Source: Obelidium mucronatum | Lineage: Eukaryota; Chytridiomycota; Chytridiomycetes; Chytridiales; Chytriomycetaceae | Assembly (NCBI GenBank): GCA_025765595.1 | Contig: JAIVFH010000027.1 | Location: 124,001 to 188,000, forward strand | Length of the DNA stretch: 64,000 nucleotides | Direction: 5' to 3' | Part shown: positions 1-16,295 of the stretch, in pieces | Position numbering within the stretch: position 1 is the stretch's first letter | How the letters are laid out: the number at the start of each line of letters is the position of its first letter | Notes under the pieces: model-generated | What the model saw: the letters and a program-made list of their open reading frames with translations, nothing else | Told to the model about the DNA's origin: nothing | Databases searched by the model: none | Position numbers and translations under genes: made by a program

Positions 1-1
1 A

Positions 2-196
2 CTCAATCAAGCTGCGATGCGCGTCAAGGCGCTTGAATCTGGTTTGATAAACATTCCTTTGATTCAAGAAATGTACCTGAACCAAATCGCGTGGACAAAG
101 TACAAAAAGACTGTTTCACATCAAGTAAAACACCAGCATTTGCTTAAAAAGTCTCAAATTCCCACGCTTCCTCATTTGAATACGAAAATTGCGTAA
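2..196 (+). CDS. 3' end of an unidentified gene (partial)
   Basis: The window opens inside an open frame that gives 64 residues, starting LNQAAMRVKALESG and ending HLNTKIA before a TAA at 194-196. The start and any upstream exons lie outside the window. The piece is helical and basic, with no motif I recognise. It converges on the FKBP gene, whose stop codon is only 23 bp away, so the two transcripts must overlap at their 3' ends. That it is coding is inferred from the open frame and from the tight convergent arrangement, which is normal in this region; no function can be assigned. Confidence 0.5.
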   Translation, partial: LNQAAMRVKALESGLINIPLIQEMYLNQIAWTKYKKTVSHQVKHQHLLKKSQIPTLPHLNTKIA

Positions 197-219
197 TAAA
201 GGATCGGTGATAGACGAGT

Positions 220-1187
220 TTATTTAAACATTGCCTTGTACATATTCTTTTCCTTGTCATTGAGTTCCTTTTCTCGCTTGGACAAATTGGCTAGCTCTTG
301 CAAAATTGCTGCGTCTTTGGGCGCAATCTGATTTCGAAAAAAAAGAGTGTTACTACAAGTGTTCGCATTTTGGTGCGTAGAAACAAACCTCCAAAGCCTG
401 CTTCAAAACTTCTTCCGCTTTATCAAACATGGCCAATCCCACATATGCTTGTCCCATTCTAAACAGCACTTTGACATTCTTGACATCCACCTCCAAAGCC
501 TTGTCGCAAGCTTCCAATGCCTCTTTCAAATCCTTTGTCTTCAATAAGCTCGCCGCCAGGTTTGAATTCAGATTGAGCTTTAATTGGTTGAGTTCCTTGA
601 TTTCTTCGGGAGTTGCTCCCCAAGTGTACTCAATTCGCGAAATTCCAAAACGATACGCCTTGGCAGCTTCCGCGTATTTTCCGGCTGCAAAACTGGCATT
701 TCCACTGACTTTACTGTTGGTTGCGTCGACAATTTTTTTGGCGACAGGGTCTTCGAGCTTTGAGAGGGGGCAGTCAGTCAGGAGTAAAAAACAGCACATA
801 ATTATGCAATACCGGTTTGCTTGAAATAACTTCGACTTCAAACAGAAGCGTTGCATTCGCCGGAATAGTTGGTGGGTTTCCTTCGGCACCATAAGCGTAG
901 TCAGGGTCACAGAGCAACTCAGCCTTTTCGCCCACTTTCATAGTCAAAAGACCTTCGTCCCAACCCTTGATAACTCTTCCTTCAGAAACGTTGAAGTCGA
1001 GAGGGCGCTGTCTGTCTAAACTAGAGTCAAACTTTGCTCCCTTGGCCCCATCAACGTATAGGTAGCCCGTGTAGTGTACTGAGACGCTCGATCTGGGAGT
1101 AATCAGGTCTCCTTCTCCTTCTTGGATAACACGCTTGCGAAGCTTTGCATCGGGGGTCAAGTTTACAAATTCGGATTGTTCAGCCAT
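220..1187 (-). CDS. FKBP-type peptidyl-prolyl isomerase with TPR domain
   Basis: This is predicted to be a proline cis-trans isomerase and co-chaperone of 283 residues. Exons are 1187-813, 757-389 and 327-220, with introns of 55 and 61 bp that obey GT-AG. The N-terminal half is one FKBP domain with typical signature pieces SVHYTGYL, KFDSS, VIKGWDEGLL, YAYG and LLFEVEV. The C-terminal half (from about residue 126) is a TPR array containing SNLAASLLKTKDLKEAL and KALFRMGQAY-like helices, as in FKBP51/52 and plant FKBP62, whose TPRs bind Hsp90-type chaperones. The ATG at 1187 (MAEQSEF) is chosen because the longer frame begins with a TTG. A transposon lies 27 bp upstream of that ATG, so the native promoter is probably disrupted or replaced. 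Confidence 0.9.
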
Positions 1188-1214
1188 GAATGTTTTTTCC
1201 AAGTTTTTCCAATA

Positions 1215-1223
1215 TATTCCAAA
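1215..1223. repeat. Left target-site duplication of the MULE
   Basis: The 9 bases TATTCCAAA directly precede the left inverted repeat and recur exactly at 5284-5292 after the right one. This marks the two borders to the base. Confidence 0.93.
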
Positions 1224-1266
1224 GGAAAAACCAAGGCGGCTCCCCGGGAGCCGACGTCTCCCCTCA
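1224..1266 (+). repeat. Left terminal inverted repeat of the MULE
   Basis: This 43-bp repeat matches the reverse complement of 5241-5283 with four mismatches. It contains the near-palindrome GGCTCCC-N-GGGAGCC, which is also present in the right repeat. The same GGCTCCC word recurs at several subterminal positions up to about 1385. Confidence 0.93.
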
Positions 1267-1483
1267 CGTGACAGGGAGCCAAACGATTTTGGCTCCCGGG
1301 GAGCCGCTCACTTTTATTCCAATCCATATTCCAAGGCGGCTCCCCCCTCCTAACCGGCTCCCCCCATTCTTAGCGGGCTCCCCCTCAATCAAAACAAGAA
1401 AGTGTCATCAACAAACCATTGAAAACAGCAATGTCTGGGGAGGGCTATTTGATCCTCAAGTTTATTCAGCAACACTAAATCTG

Positions 1484-4400
1484 TCACTTCCCACAAGTTG
1501 AAGTGTTATGACCAGTCTTCCCACAAGTTTTGCACTTATACACCCGCTTTTTCGATTCCTCAGACAATAATCCAGATAAATCCACACCATTGTTTAACTT
1601 AAGTTGTTTTGCTTTCGCTCTTGAAACTTCAGTGCAATGGGCAAATCGTTTTTGCGAAGGGCGCCCAACAGGCTGATGCCACTCAGGGTCTTTGACATCT
1701 GCACTTGTCTTCACAACATTTCGCATTTCTTGGGCCAGCTCTTGGAGCTTGCGCGTTTTATCTGGGTCATTCAAGGTAATTGCCGCTTTGGCAACAAAAT
1801 CCGAGCTTTCCATCAGTTGAGCATGAAAGGTTGTACTTGAAATATTGTTTTCAGTCGGTTTTGAAAGCTGTGAGAGTGATTGCAATACTTCAGTCATGTT
1901 CTGGGTTCTGCTGTTTCCAAGTTGCTGACATGTGAACTCCGGAACTGTTCCTCCTGCAATACCAGTGATTGGTTGAGAATTCACCAGTCCGTCAAGCTGG
2001 GAATGTTGCTGCAGATCTTCCTTGTACCAGCGTTTCAAGATGAAACTGATCTTAAACCCAGCATATCCTGACCGGATTGCGGAATAAATGTGAGCACATG
2101 GCAGACCCCAGTTGACAAGACGAAGGCAGCTGCAGAAAATATCACCAGAAGATAAAATCGACAGATACTGCTTGGATGACCCAGGTTGGGCAGAATGACG
2201 GCAAGACAGTACAGTTTTGATGTTCTCGTCACCAAACTTTGCTATCACTTCAAAGGCAGAACAGCAACGGTTTTCAGTTTGAAGCTCCCGCATTCGTGAT
2301 GGGAGATCTGATTCACAAGTTCGAGAATATTCCAACGGTTCTTCCCTCAATTGCTTCAGCTCATCATGCCAGACAGTTGAAATGTCGCTGACTGAGAAAA
2401 AAAAGCTACGGTTCATTTCTGATTTTTGGTCTCCTGCAACCCAGTCAGTGGAAAAGAGTCTGAGTTGCTGAATAACAGGATAAAATACGCGAGCCACTTC
2501 CCCACTGAATTTACGGTCAGTGACAATAGTAGAATGTATGTACTTGGTGTATATGTTGGTTGCTTGATCCTTCTGCTCAACACTTTGTGTTGCATCAAAG
2601 ACGTCTTTCAGTGACGGCTTTTTTGGTAGTCGACTCTTGTATATGTCATGTCTTTTCTCGTTTCGCTGATCTGCAAAAGAGCCCACAGTCATTCGCGTTT
2701 TCACCCAAGCCATTCCCCATTGCTCACGAATTCCATATAGATCCTTCAGAATCTCAGATATCCGCATCTTTGACTCAATTCCAATATCCAAAGTTTGCAA
2801 GTAGTTCTGATATGCACAGTAGGAGGCATCAAACTGACTTGATGTGAAGCAATTTCTCAACTCCCATAACAAGCTGTACAGCTCATTCCAATGCCTTCCG
2901 GCGCTTGGCTTACAATTCTTCACAAAGTTCAATATGAACAGGTGGAAAATACACGCAACACGGAACACATCAGGCCACGCTTTCAACATGGCAGACTCCA
3001 GCGATTTGTGAGCATCCTTGATAACAGTTTTTGGTTGAACATCAGGAAACACAACTTTCAAGAACGCAATCAACCATTCGTAAGCTTGAGCAGTTTCACG
3101 AACAAAAAACCAATGAAACAGAGAGATTGTCTTGAACTCATTCGAAATACCAGTCCCTGAACCAAATGGTATTTCCAGGGTATTTGACTTGGCCGTCATG
3201 TCCATTTGAATTACATCGTGATACAGAATGTAGTGGCGATATTCTGAAGGAGAAATCCAGGCAATGCAAGACATGCGACCATTCTCGTCAAGTAAAACTT
3301 GGTGGCGAAAGTAGGTGTTGAGACGGGCTTGATGTTCCATCTTGAGAATGAGTATGGAAGATTGAGAGTGGGACATTGAGCTGCTTCTGGCAATACGGCG
3401 CAAGTTGGTCAATACAGATTCAACAGCCCTTGGAGCCAAAACGCGGGTAACGCCATGGACTCGAAGATGCTTCTCCACGTCAGCCGCACCAATATCTACG
3501 TCAACGTATAGAGATATGAGTCGAATTTCTTCTGCACTAAATCTAGTAGCCGAGCCCAGAGAACCATAGCAACGTTCAATAGATGCATCAAAATTTTCAA
3601 AGTGGTCATCATGACCGTCAGTGAAATCGTGCAGAAGTAACAAGGCTCTGGCGGAATGTTCAGATAAACGCCAACTGGTGCCTGTGGCGCAAATATTTAC
3701 AGTAAAACCACAGTTGGTCTTGATACTGGTTGTGTTTCGTTGCCGCTCTGGATCGTTTTGAAAGTTGGATTTCACTTTGGATCCTTGGTTATGCTTCCGT
3801 CTGTTACAAGCAAGAGTATAACGTGTGTATGGTGGAGGATTAGGTTTTCCACGAAATTTGACCAAGGTGATTCCAAAACTCAAGAAGCCCTCCTGAAGTC
3901 CTCTGATAGCATCTTCAAAAGTTGGCCACGATTCGCAAGTAAGGTGCGCAATGAACTGCTTGTAGTTGGGTGGTAGCTGTAGAATCGGAATTGTGGGCAA
4001 GGAAGCTTGAACAGTGTCCACTTGAGTATGGGTCCTTTGGGCATTGGCAATTGCGGCGACTCCGTTGCTGATCGGGACGGAATCAACATTGATGGTTGAG
4101 GCGTCAAAAGACTCAGAAATGCCAGAGTTTGTGTTCACCAATCGAGATAAATAGATTCCAGCTTGAAGGTCCTCTTCATCCCTTGCGTCAGCAGCAAGTT
4201 TTGCGTCCCTTTCCTCAAGTCCAAGAGTACAAACAACTTTTCCCTTCACTTCTAGCAACAGGTACGAAAACATTTTATATCTAAATGGCATAACAGATTC
4301 CACGGTCCTGAATTATCTTTGAGTTTTGTTTAACTGTTTAAACCTGACAACTTACCAGCTTATGTATCCAATATCAGCAAGCTCTCTTGAAGCTGCTAAA

Positions 4401-5142
4401 CAACACAGTCCGCAACTGGTGCCGTCAAATTGTTCTGGATAGTCATCAATTCTCGAAACAGCTGGCATGGACATCTGACAGATCTTGGTAAAATATACAC
4501 GCAAGGCATTCCATGCTCGATCTGGAATTAATGTCCCTGCTCTTGATTGATTGAGACTGTCACCCCATCGAATCTGTACTGACTTTCCAGAAACATCAAT
4601 TTCCATCAGCTGGAAGTGACAGTTGTGGAAATAGACCGTGAAGAATGACTGGCACTCTGACTCGAGAAGACAGTCATAGATGAAGCGCTCCCCTTTTCTT
4701 TTGAGCTGTTGTTGTCATATTGTGAGTCGTGATCAAACAGAGAACCGTTTTAACAAACCTCCTTCACGGACGAAGCACCATTTCGAGTAAATACAGATTT
4801 ATATGCATTAAACAGCTGAACGGTCGGAAAAAGTGTATGATCAGCTCCAGGTTGGCGACAGAGATGTACAAAATGGTTTGTCGATCCCCAAAGAACACGG
4901 CAATCTCCACTCTCAAGAGCGGCAGCGTTCCAACGAGAGAATATCTCGTCAATGAGGACGTTGTAGATCATAAAGTCCCCAGTAAGCGTGAAAAGGTTCT
5001 CTGGAGTGAGAGAGAAAGCTCCAAATGTAGAGCCTGGACAGAGACTTCGGACCTCCTTTTCAACAAGACACCAATGAGGGTCGTTTCCATGGTTCTGTGA
5101 TAACCAATGGTGTGCTTTTTGTATATCCATATCAGTATTCAT
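1484..5142 (-). CDS. Fused ULP1-type protease / MULE transposase
   Basis: Three exons (5142-4759, 4705-4356, 4307-1484; introns of 53 and 48 bp) join in frame to a 1185-residue protein. Residues 1-245 resemble a C48 (ULP1/SENP) cysteine protease with a possible triad H158 (NCHFQL), D177 (RWGDSL) and C226 (DGTSCGLCC). The rest is a Mutator transposase: candidate catalytic aspartates lie near residues 612 (IQMDMT) and 675 (VIKDAHKS), followed by a CxxH pair (CIFH), a SWIM zinc finger (CSCLRLVNWGLPCAH) and a C-terminal CCHC knuckle (CKTCGKTGHNTSTC). ULP1 proteases are carried by some plant MULEs; here splicing puts protease and transposase in one polypeptide. The linking donor is a consensus GTAAGT and phase is kept. 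An unspliced reading would give two separate proteins instead. Confidence 0.85.
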
Positions 5143-5240
5143 TTTAGCTTTTATTTATGATGTCCGAACTCTTCCAGGCTTTTTTCAAAAAAGAATTAGT
5201 ACGACGATGACTCACACATATTTCTATGACTCACGATGAG

Positions 5241-5283
5241 TGGGGGGAGCCGTGGGCTCCCCGGGAGCCGCCTTGGTTTTTCC
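5241..5283 (-). repeat. Right terminal inverted repeat of the MULE
   Basis: The inverse partner of 1224-1266. It carries the same palindromic core and an extra nearby GGGGGGAGCC block. Confidence 0.93.
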
Positions 5284-5292
5284 TATTCCAAA
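5284..5292. repeat. Right target-site duplication of the MULE
   Basis: An exact copy of the 9-bp left flank, immediately outside the right inverted repeat. Confidence 0.93.
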
Positions 5293-5360
5293 AACTCAAA
5301 CATTGCCCAACTTTAATTTCACTGTATTTATTTATTTATCTACTAATTTTTTTATAACTG

Positions 5361-6852
5361 TCAATTCATAATACTTGGTAACGCTGTAAATCGCCAACTC
5401 CGATCCCCATGTGTACTCAAATACAAGGTGCCCCCACTGTTCTTTCCTTCTTGAATTCCTCTGGATTCATTTTTGCGAATGATTCCACCGCCTCCATATG
5501 CTGGTGCCGTTGCTGGAATTCCTGGCAGCTTGTGCTCTCTTGTAGCAGCATTCGAGAGTTCTTCTATTAACGCCTTCACTTGCTCATTTGGTACAACTCC
5601 CAAGGCATCACACGCAGTCTGAAGTCTCCTTTTCTCTAAATGCGCTTCCAGTGCTGAATGATTGGGAGACTTGTGGTGGACCATGTACCCGTACTTTAAA
5701 GCAGTTTTATCCAGCTCGGACATGTCATAAGTCTTGAGAGATTGCGGGTATTTAATGTGCAGCTCCGGCATATTTGCTTGTGCGAGGAGCAGTGTGTCTC
5801 TGTCTTCGGGCCTTGTTTTTTCAGCAGCTGTTGGTGGAGGTCCGTTTGGGGGTGTCGGAGACGGTATCGCTCGTTCAATTGTTGGTAAATGGCTGGCTAG
5901 TGTTAGTGTGGACTCATCTGCGACGGCAGGGATATGTATTTCCAGGAATTGGAGCGGCTCTTTGAGAGTTGGAGTCCCTCGAGACGCAACTGCAGCCCAT
6001 CCGCGTTCGTATTCTGCATCAAAGCGGCTGTGTCCATGTATTCCACCAGACAGCTTTCCTCCTGCGGTTACTAGGGCGGCTCGGGAGTAATTTGCATTTA
6101 ATTGCATTGCTGTCGTTTTCCCCATGAGGTTTTCGCGTTTCAGGTTGAACATGTCAACTGGGCTGATGTGGCGTGTGTGGGGGCGTGGGGGCATCATGTT
6201 GGATGGGACTCCATTGAATCCGGCCAGTTTAAGGTTGGACGCTTCGAAGTGAAATGTGGCTGAAGGTAAATGTTGCTGCTGTTGATGATGGTGGTGGTGA
6301 TGTTGATGTTGTTGGTGGGTGTATTGTGTTGTTGGCTTCTTGTTTGGGCCTGAGGTGGACACGGCCTTCAATACTGCTGGAGGTTTTCGTTTCCGTTCTG
6401 TTTTCACAGGTCCTGGAGGAGCTAGTTGAACAACGGACGCGTGCCTTTTAGTTGATGAATTTGAGCGATGGTGGGTTGTGGATAGCGCTTCGGAGCTAGT
6501 GTCCTTCAATGGAATCCTTATTCGGACTTCCTTCGACTTACTCCCATCACTATCAAATAGATTTTAATAGAAATTTAAAAAAAAATGGGTTGGAATATCT
6601 TAACTCTTGGTTATCATCTCCAAGACTCGCCTCTACAGTCGCAGAATCACCAGGCCCAACAAGTTGGCCATTTTCGTTCAACACGACATCAGTTATGAAA
6701 GTTTCTGTCGACACCCTCTTTGAGCCACCTTTGGCGAGGGATCCCTCTTCTTGTGTTATGATATCCTCTCTGGTATTGTCCATAAAATTGGACTCTGGAG
6801 TTGCAAGAGATTTACAACAATCGAAATGAGTGTCATTTGAAAGAAAAAACAT
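5361..6852 (-). CDS. Hypothetical protein, His/Gln-rich
   Basis: Two exons (6852-6605, 6549-5361; a 55-bp intron) give 478 residues from the first ATG, or 455 from the ATG at 6783 (MDNTRED). I do not recognise the family. The N-terminal third is polar and disordered, with a TERKRKPP basic patch and a His/Gln tract at about 6260-6330. The C-terminal half looks folded: it contains LQFLEIHIP, MPELHIKYPQSLKTYDMSEL and a helical stretch LEKRRLQTACDALGV, and it ends YLSTHGDRSWRFTALPSIMN. The splice is supported by exact phase and by removal of an A/T-rich segment. The upstream MULE insertion is 3' of this gene and so should not affect its promoter. Confidence 0.65.
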
Positions 6853-6888
6853 CACTTTATATCAACAACTAAAATGCAAATGTGTGCG

Positions 6889-8156
6889 TTATTTCGCGTA
6901 CGCAGACTTTGTACGACTGTTTTGAGCAGCGCTGTATCCAGAAAGTCCTGGGACTGCAACCGCAATTGGTGGCTCAATCAATGAAGGAGCACCGTAGCCA
7001 GCAGGTCGCTTTGGTGGACCAGTAGGCACTGGATCGCCATCGCATTGAACAGTAATGTATTGAACCGTTGAATTGAATCCTACAGCAGCGATAGCATCGT
7101 TTCCCCATGGGACATAGCCACCAGTCCACTCACGGGTACCCTGACTTCCCGCGCTTCCATCCCATAAGGCGAACTGAATTTTGGAAGGAGTATTGGGAAA
7201 CTTGCAATTTTGGCCATTGGCATCACAAGTCTCGGACTGAATACCAAAGGATCAATAATTAATATGACTGTTTTGGAAACAAAAAACAAATCAGTTCATA
7301 GAACAAAATTATACCTTTGCAACGGTCTTGAGAAGCTTTCCATCGATAAACCAGCGAATCGTATCCGGAGTCCACTCCACACGCAACGTTGCAAATTGCT
7401 TCGACATGTCATACCCCGCATGCAGCTGAATCCCCTTTTCACCAAAGATTTTCTGGATGTTGCCTCTATGGAAAAAGTTTGGCTCTGCAATTTCCGGGTC
7501 CCTGCCGACGATTTCCCAATCGATTTCATCTCGTTCTTCGGAAAAGGAAATGAATGCAGTCACGAGACCGATTGGTGCGAGAGCCGTGAGACGGGCTTCC
7601 CAAGCGCCGTAGAGGAGCCAGGCTGTGCTTGACACACGTACTCCAAGACCAGCCGGGTAAGGGGGTGCCCATCCTCCCATCGGTTGTTTTGTGATGGAGG
7701 CAAGGAATCCACCGTTGGCGCCAAAGCGCAGGTTACCGTTATCTAGGCCAAGTGGGTCGATAATCCAGTCAGCGGTATTGATGTCGCCGTTATATGCATC
7801 GGCGTTGATGACCCAAGTGTTGGGATCTTTGGAAATTGTGATTAGATTATAGAGTGGTTTGAACTTAGTTGTAAATGTGTTTTGATCGTACCAAAGTTGT
7901 ACCGCCCTGAAACGCACTTCTTTTGGATATTTGGACGGCTGGCATAACAGGGACTAACTCCATTGATCATGGGGGAGAAGGCTGACTGGCAAAAGACACC
8001 ACAATGAAGGGGCGTTGTTCCACAGGTGCCGTATTCCGAGCAGCATGGAGCGGCATTCGAGCAGGTTGCATTGCCACCGTTCCAGCCGCACGCTTGGGAT
8101 CGAGCGCTGGTGGCAAGGAGTGCTGCCGCCAGCAGAACTTGTAACAGAAGAGTCAT
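6889..8156 (-). CDS. Secreted Crh-type GH16 transglycosidase with CBM18
   Basis: Exons 8156-7892, 7826-7315 and 7236-6889 (introns of 65 and 78 bp) encode 374 residues. A hydrophobic signal peptide (MTLLLQVLLAAALLATSARS) is followed by a Cys-rich chitin-binding CBM18/hevein domain (CGWNGG, CCSEYGTCG) and a GH16 domain. The catalytic motif DEIDWE is intact, with the two acids acting as nucleophile and acid/base. Fungal Crh1/Crh2/Crr1 enzymes of this layout transfer chitin onto beta-glucans in the cell wall. The tail lacks an obvious GPI-anchor hydrophobic end, so the enzyme is probably soluble or held by its chitin-binding domain. The first intron is inferred from a frame change; an alternative is that the overlapping segment near 7842-7917 is coding. 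Confidence 0.9.
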
Positions 8157-8484
8157 TATGGAAAATTACAAAATTCAACTATACTCATCAATCGTAACAT
8201 AATTTTTGCCATAATAATAGTCTGTAGCACGTTGGCCTTTCCGCCAACTAGCCTACAAATACGTTTTTTAAGGCTCATGTTGTGGTTTCATGAATCATGA
8301 TCGTTGAATTTTCCATCGAGTCGCAACTCAGGCACAATTCAATTCAAGCTGCTCTTTCTCGTATGAAGGACTTGCAATTATAGAATGTTGACTATCAAGA
8401 TTCAAAGGAATCTGTCGGACCGACTGATCGCAGACCAAGTGAAGAGTCGAAAGAGAGTTCGCTTCGCTGAAGGGCAATTGCAGT
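8157..8484. other. Intergenic, likely 5' region of the GH16 gene
   Basis: This 328-bp stretch lies upstream of the GH16 start and downstream of the stop of the small gene at 8485. It is AT-rich near the GH16 ATG. A weak open frame from 8385 runs on into the antisense of the neighbouring gene and is not convincing. I see no RNA gene or repeat. Confidence 0.5.
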
Positions 8485-8847
8485 TTATTGGTCCTTTGTC
8501 TTCTTTTTCTTCCTTAGTTTCAGCTTCTCAGTCGCTGTGTCCGTGTCGTTCCGTGTTTTGTGCAGCTTCTCGTCCCCGTTCAGCGGCTTCTTCGAGCCCT
8601 TCTTCGAGCCCTGCTTCGAACCCTGCGTCGCGCCCACAGTCCGCGCAGCGTAGACCCTTGCGGCGACATCCCACGCGAGCGAGTCTCTGACAGCGGCGAG
8701 CTGGTTTGCGACGAGCGGCGGCAGCGGCGCCTGCGCGTCGCGGGCGAGCGCGGCGACGGCGGCGGCGAGCGGCAGATTGGCGGGCGGCGGTGCGGCGAGG
8801 ACGGCGAGGTGCAGCGGCGTCGAGTGCGGCCGGATGAAGGTCGACAT
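8485..8847 (-). CDS. Small Ala-rich protein with a Lys-rich tail, hypothetical
   Basis: An uninterrupted frame of 120 residues begins MSTFIRPHSTPLHL. It has an Ala/Pro-rich helical middle (AWDVAARVYAARTVG) and ends in a basic, nuclear-localisation-like tail (KLKLRKKKKTKDQ). The family is unknown to me. Its start codon is 29 bp from the aladin start on the other strand, so both genes must share one promoter. Codon third positions are very GC-rich at the 5' end, as in several other first exons here. The opposite strand also has long open frames because of this composition, so the call rests on the sensible start, the tail and the spacing. Confidence 0.5.
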   Translation of the reverse strand: MSTFIRPHSTPLHLAVLAAPPPANLPLAAAVAALARDAQAPLPPLVANQLAAVRDSLAWDVAARVYAARTVGATQGSKQGSKKGSKKPLNGDEKLHKTRNDTDTATEKLKLRKKKKTKDQ

Positions 8848-8876
8848 TTCTTTTACCAAAAGAAAAGAAAAGAAAG

Positions 8877-10904
8877 ATGGCCTTACATCTGCCCTTCACG
8901 GCCCGCGCGCCAGCGGCAACTGCGCCTGCGGCTGCAGCAACGGCGAAGGCGGAAAAGAGAAGCGCCTGGGTCGCGCTGGTCGACGCCGTGTTTCCGGACA
9001 ACGCGCACAGCGGCAACTCCGAGTCCGCCGAAAGCACGCATGCAAGCGTCGAACGCGATGTCTACGCCGCCCTGAACACTGCCGCAAAGAGCCTCGGCTC
9101 CGCCGTCGAGGCGGGCGCGGCGGCGGCGGCCGGCGCGCTGGCCGGCGTCATTGACGGCAAAGTAAGGACGCCTTTGCCAACACTACAGCGACTCAACCGA
9201 ATCCAATACAGATCCCGTTTCTTTCGAGCGCCGCGCCTGAAAAGCATGTCGATGCAAACATGTCGGCAATCAAAGCGCTGGCGTGGCATCCACACAAACC
9301 ACTTCTGGCAGTGCTGCACCGACAGGATATCGTCTTTATCTACGACTTGAAAGCCAAAGGTGAATTCAGCATTGTACTATATATCTCTCATCTAACTTCC
9401 TTCGTAATTAGCATTTGTTGGAAAGAACCAAGGCATGTTGGTGAATGCAAACATGAATGGGGCGAGCTGTTTAGAATGGATGCCAATGTCTGGAAACGTA
9501 CTGGCTGTTGGAACAAAGTAGATATTTTCTTTTGGTGCCGACCGACTCTAATCTTTATCAAATAGGACTGGAGTTTGTGTTTGGAAAGTCTTCTTGGATC
9601 AGCCATCCGATTCTATTCATTTTCCGCTCGCTACCACATTTTATCCTGACGCGTCAGTGATGGCTGCGTCAACCTATTTAATCCGCCCTTCTTCCAACAT
9701 TGAGGATGCTCCTGCGACTCCACCTCGAAACACGCGACAAACATATCAACAACAGCGGCCAAATAATTCAGCTGCACTAAATGTTTCATTGGGACAACCG
9801 TTTCTATTGCATAACATTCGTCATCCAAGTGTGGAATATGTCTCTTCGCTTTGCTTCAGTCCTGACGCTCAATTGCTGTATATCGGATGCGCGACAACGG
9901 GCGGAATTGCAGTTGTTGATATGGCTTTGGGCGAAGTTGTAACCCATATTCCCAAAGTGGTTGGCAAGGCCACAAGATCTCTCACTGTGAGTGGAAACGG
10001 CCGCTACCTGGTTCAAGTTTGCAAATCAAAATTCTTGAGAATCTGGTGGACAGAAACCATGACGAGCGTTGATTTGGCTTGCGGTACTGGCCCTTGTTTC
10101 CGGGATGCCCAGTGGATGCCGGATTCAAAGACTCTGTTGTTGGCCACGGATGGAGCTGTGGCGGGTGTGGGATGTGTTTCCGCGCTTCAGATTACAGGAG
10201 GGAAAAATACCAGTATGTGGTGGCATATGTTGATCTCGTATAGTCTCTAAAGCTCTCCTGAAGGCTATATTATGCATCCGCACCCATGTCAAATGCCCAC
10301 AATCTCTACCATCGATTCAAATGGAAGGCAAAATGCATCGTAAGCGTAGTCTGTTTTAAAGATCCTTTCGGTTGTTGTTTACACTCCCCCGAACTAGAAT
10401 TGGCGGTATCATCAAATCCATGCAGCTGGATCCCAAAGGGCGGAGACTTGCTGTCACCTTCGAAAATCCAACGTCTAATATTGATAATTTTGCTCTTGGT
10501 CGTGACTTGGTTTGCTTTTTCGACGTTAAACTTGCCCCACATTTGATTCTGTCAGAAATGCAAGTTTTTTTCTTCTTTTATTATCTTCGTTTTGTAAAAT
10601 AACCCACTTTCTGGTGAATCTTTGTTTTTTTAGTGGTCAAGTGGGTGGACCTAATTGGGATGATAATGTGGCCGATGCCAATGAAGAGAGACCGCCACGA
10701 TACCCTCGTTCTGTGCATCCAGATTTGCAAGAAAATCAAATACCAGGGAATGGGTCCGTTACTATGCCAGCGGGACCGCGTCCTTTGGCGATTGGGTTCT
10801 CAAAAAGTGTGGTTGGATTGAGTGACGAAGGCAATCATGTGTCGGCTGTACTTGGAGCTGGGTGGGAAAACGGAGACATCTCGTTTGTTCCTTTGTACTT
10901 TTAA
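8877..10904 (+). CDS. AAAS: Aladin-like WD-repeat nucleoporin
   Basis: Seven exons (8877-9161, 9212-9359, 9412-9517, 9566-10212, 10264-10339, 10398-10559, 10634-10904) encode 564 residues. Aladin is a WD40 nucleoporin of the nuclear pore complex. Recognisable pieces are IKALAWHPHKPLLAVLH, the conserved core around LEWMP and GVCVWKVF, a WDPSG-like SMQLDPKGRRLAVTFEN, and the diagnostic C-terminus GWENGDISFVPLYF. The N-terminal exon is Ala-rich and GC-rich. Introns are 48 to 74 bp. The last intron uses a GC donor (GCAAGT) rather than GT; this keeps phase and restores the expected spacing before the C-terminal blade. Yeasts lack aladin while chytrids and animals have it, which supports the placement of this genome. 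The gene is divergent from 8485-8847. Confidence 0.88.
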
Positions 10905-11040
10905 AGTCAATAAAATATTATGCAATGGAGTACTATCTTCTCTATTTTTACACTATTTTATAATCATTGCAATATGAATAATATAGTTTATCAAAAACCA
11001 AGTTTTTGGAAACGGACACACCACGCAATCCACCATTGCG

Positions 11041-16214
<5,174 letters not shown>

Positions 16215-16295
16215 TTTTTTTTTTTTTTCACTTTCAAGGTCTTTTATTTATTGTTGCTTGAGTATACTCGTTTTTGCTACGTAACGCTTTTTTTT

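Larger units (their letters stand above)
1224..5283 (-). mobile_element. Mutator-like (MULE) DNA transposon, complete
   Basis: A 4060-bp element is bounded by 43-bp terminal inverted repeats (39 of 43 positions match) that start GGAAAAACCAAGG. It is flanked by a perfect 9-bp direct repeat TATTCCAAA at 1215-1223 and 5284-5292. Nine-base target duplications, long inverted repeats and the encoded transposase all agree with the Mutator superfamily. The single gene inside is intact and spliced, and the duplication has no mismatches, so the insertion is probably recent and may be active. It sits in what was a short intergenic space of about 100 bp between the FKBP start and the 3' end of the gene at 5361. 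No other copy is visible in this window. Confidence 0.93.

Noticed and set aside
774..1202. Start of the FKBP gene at 1202
   Set aside because: That codon is TTG; the ATG at 1187 gives a normal FKBP N-terminus.
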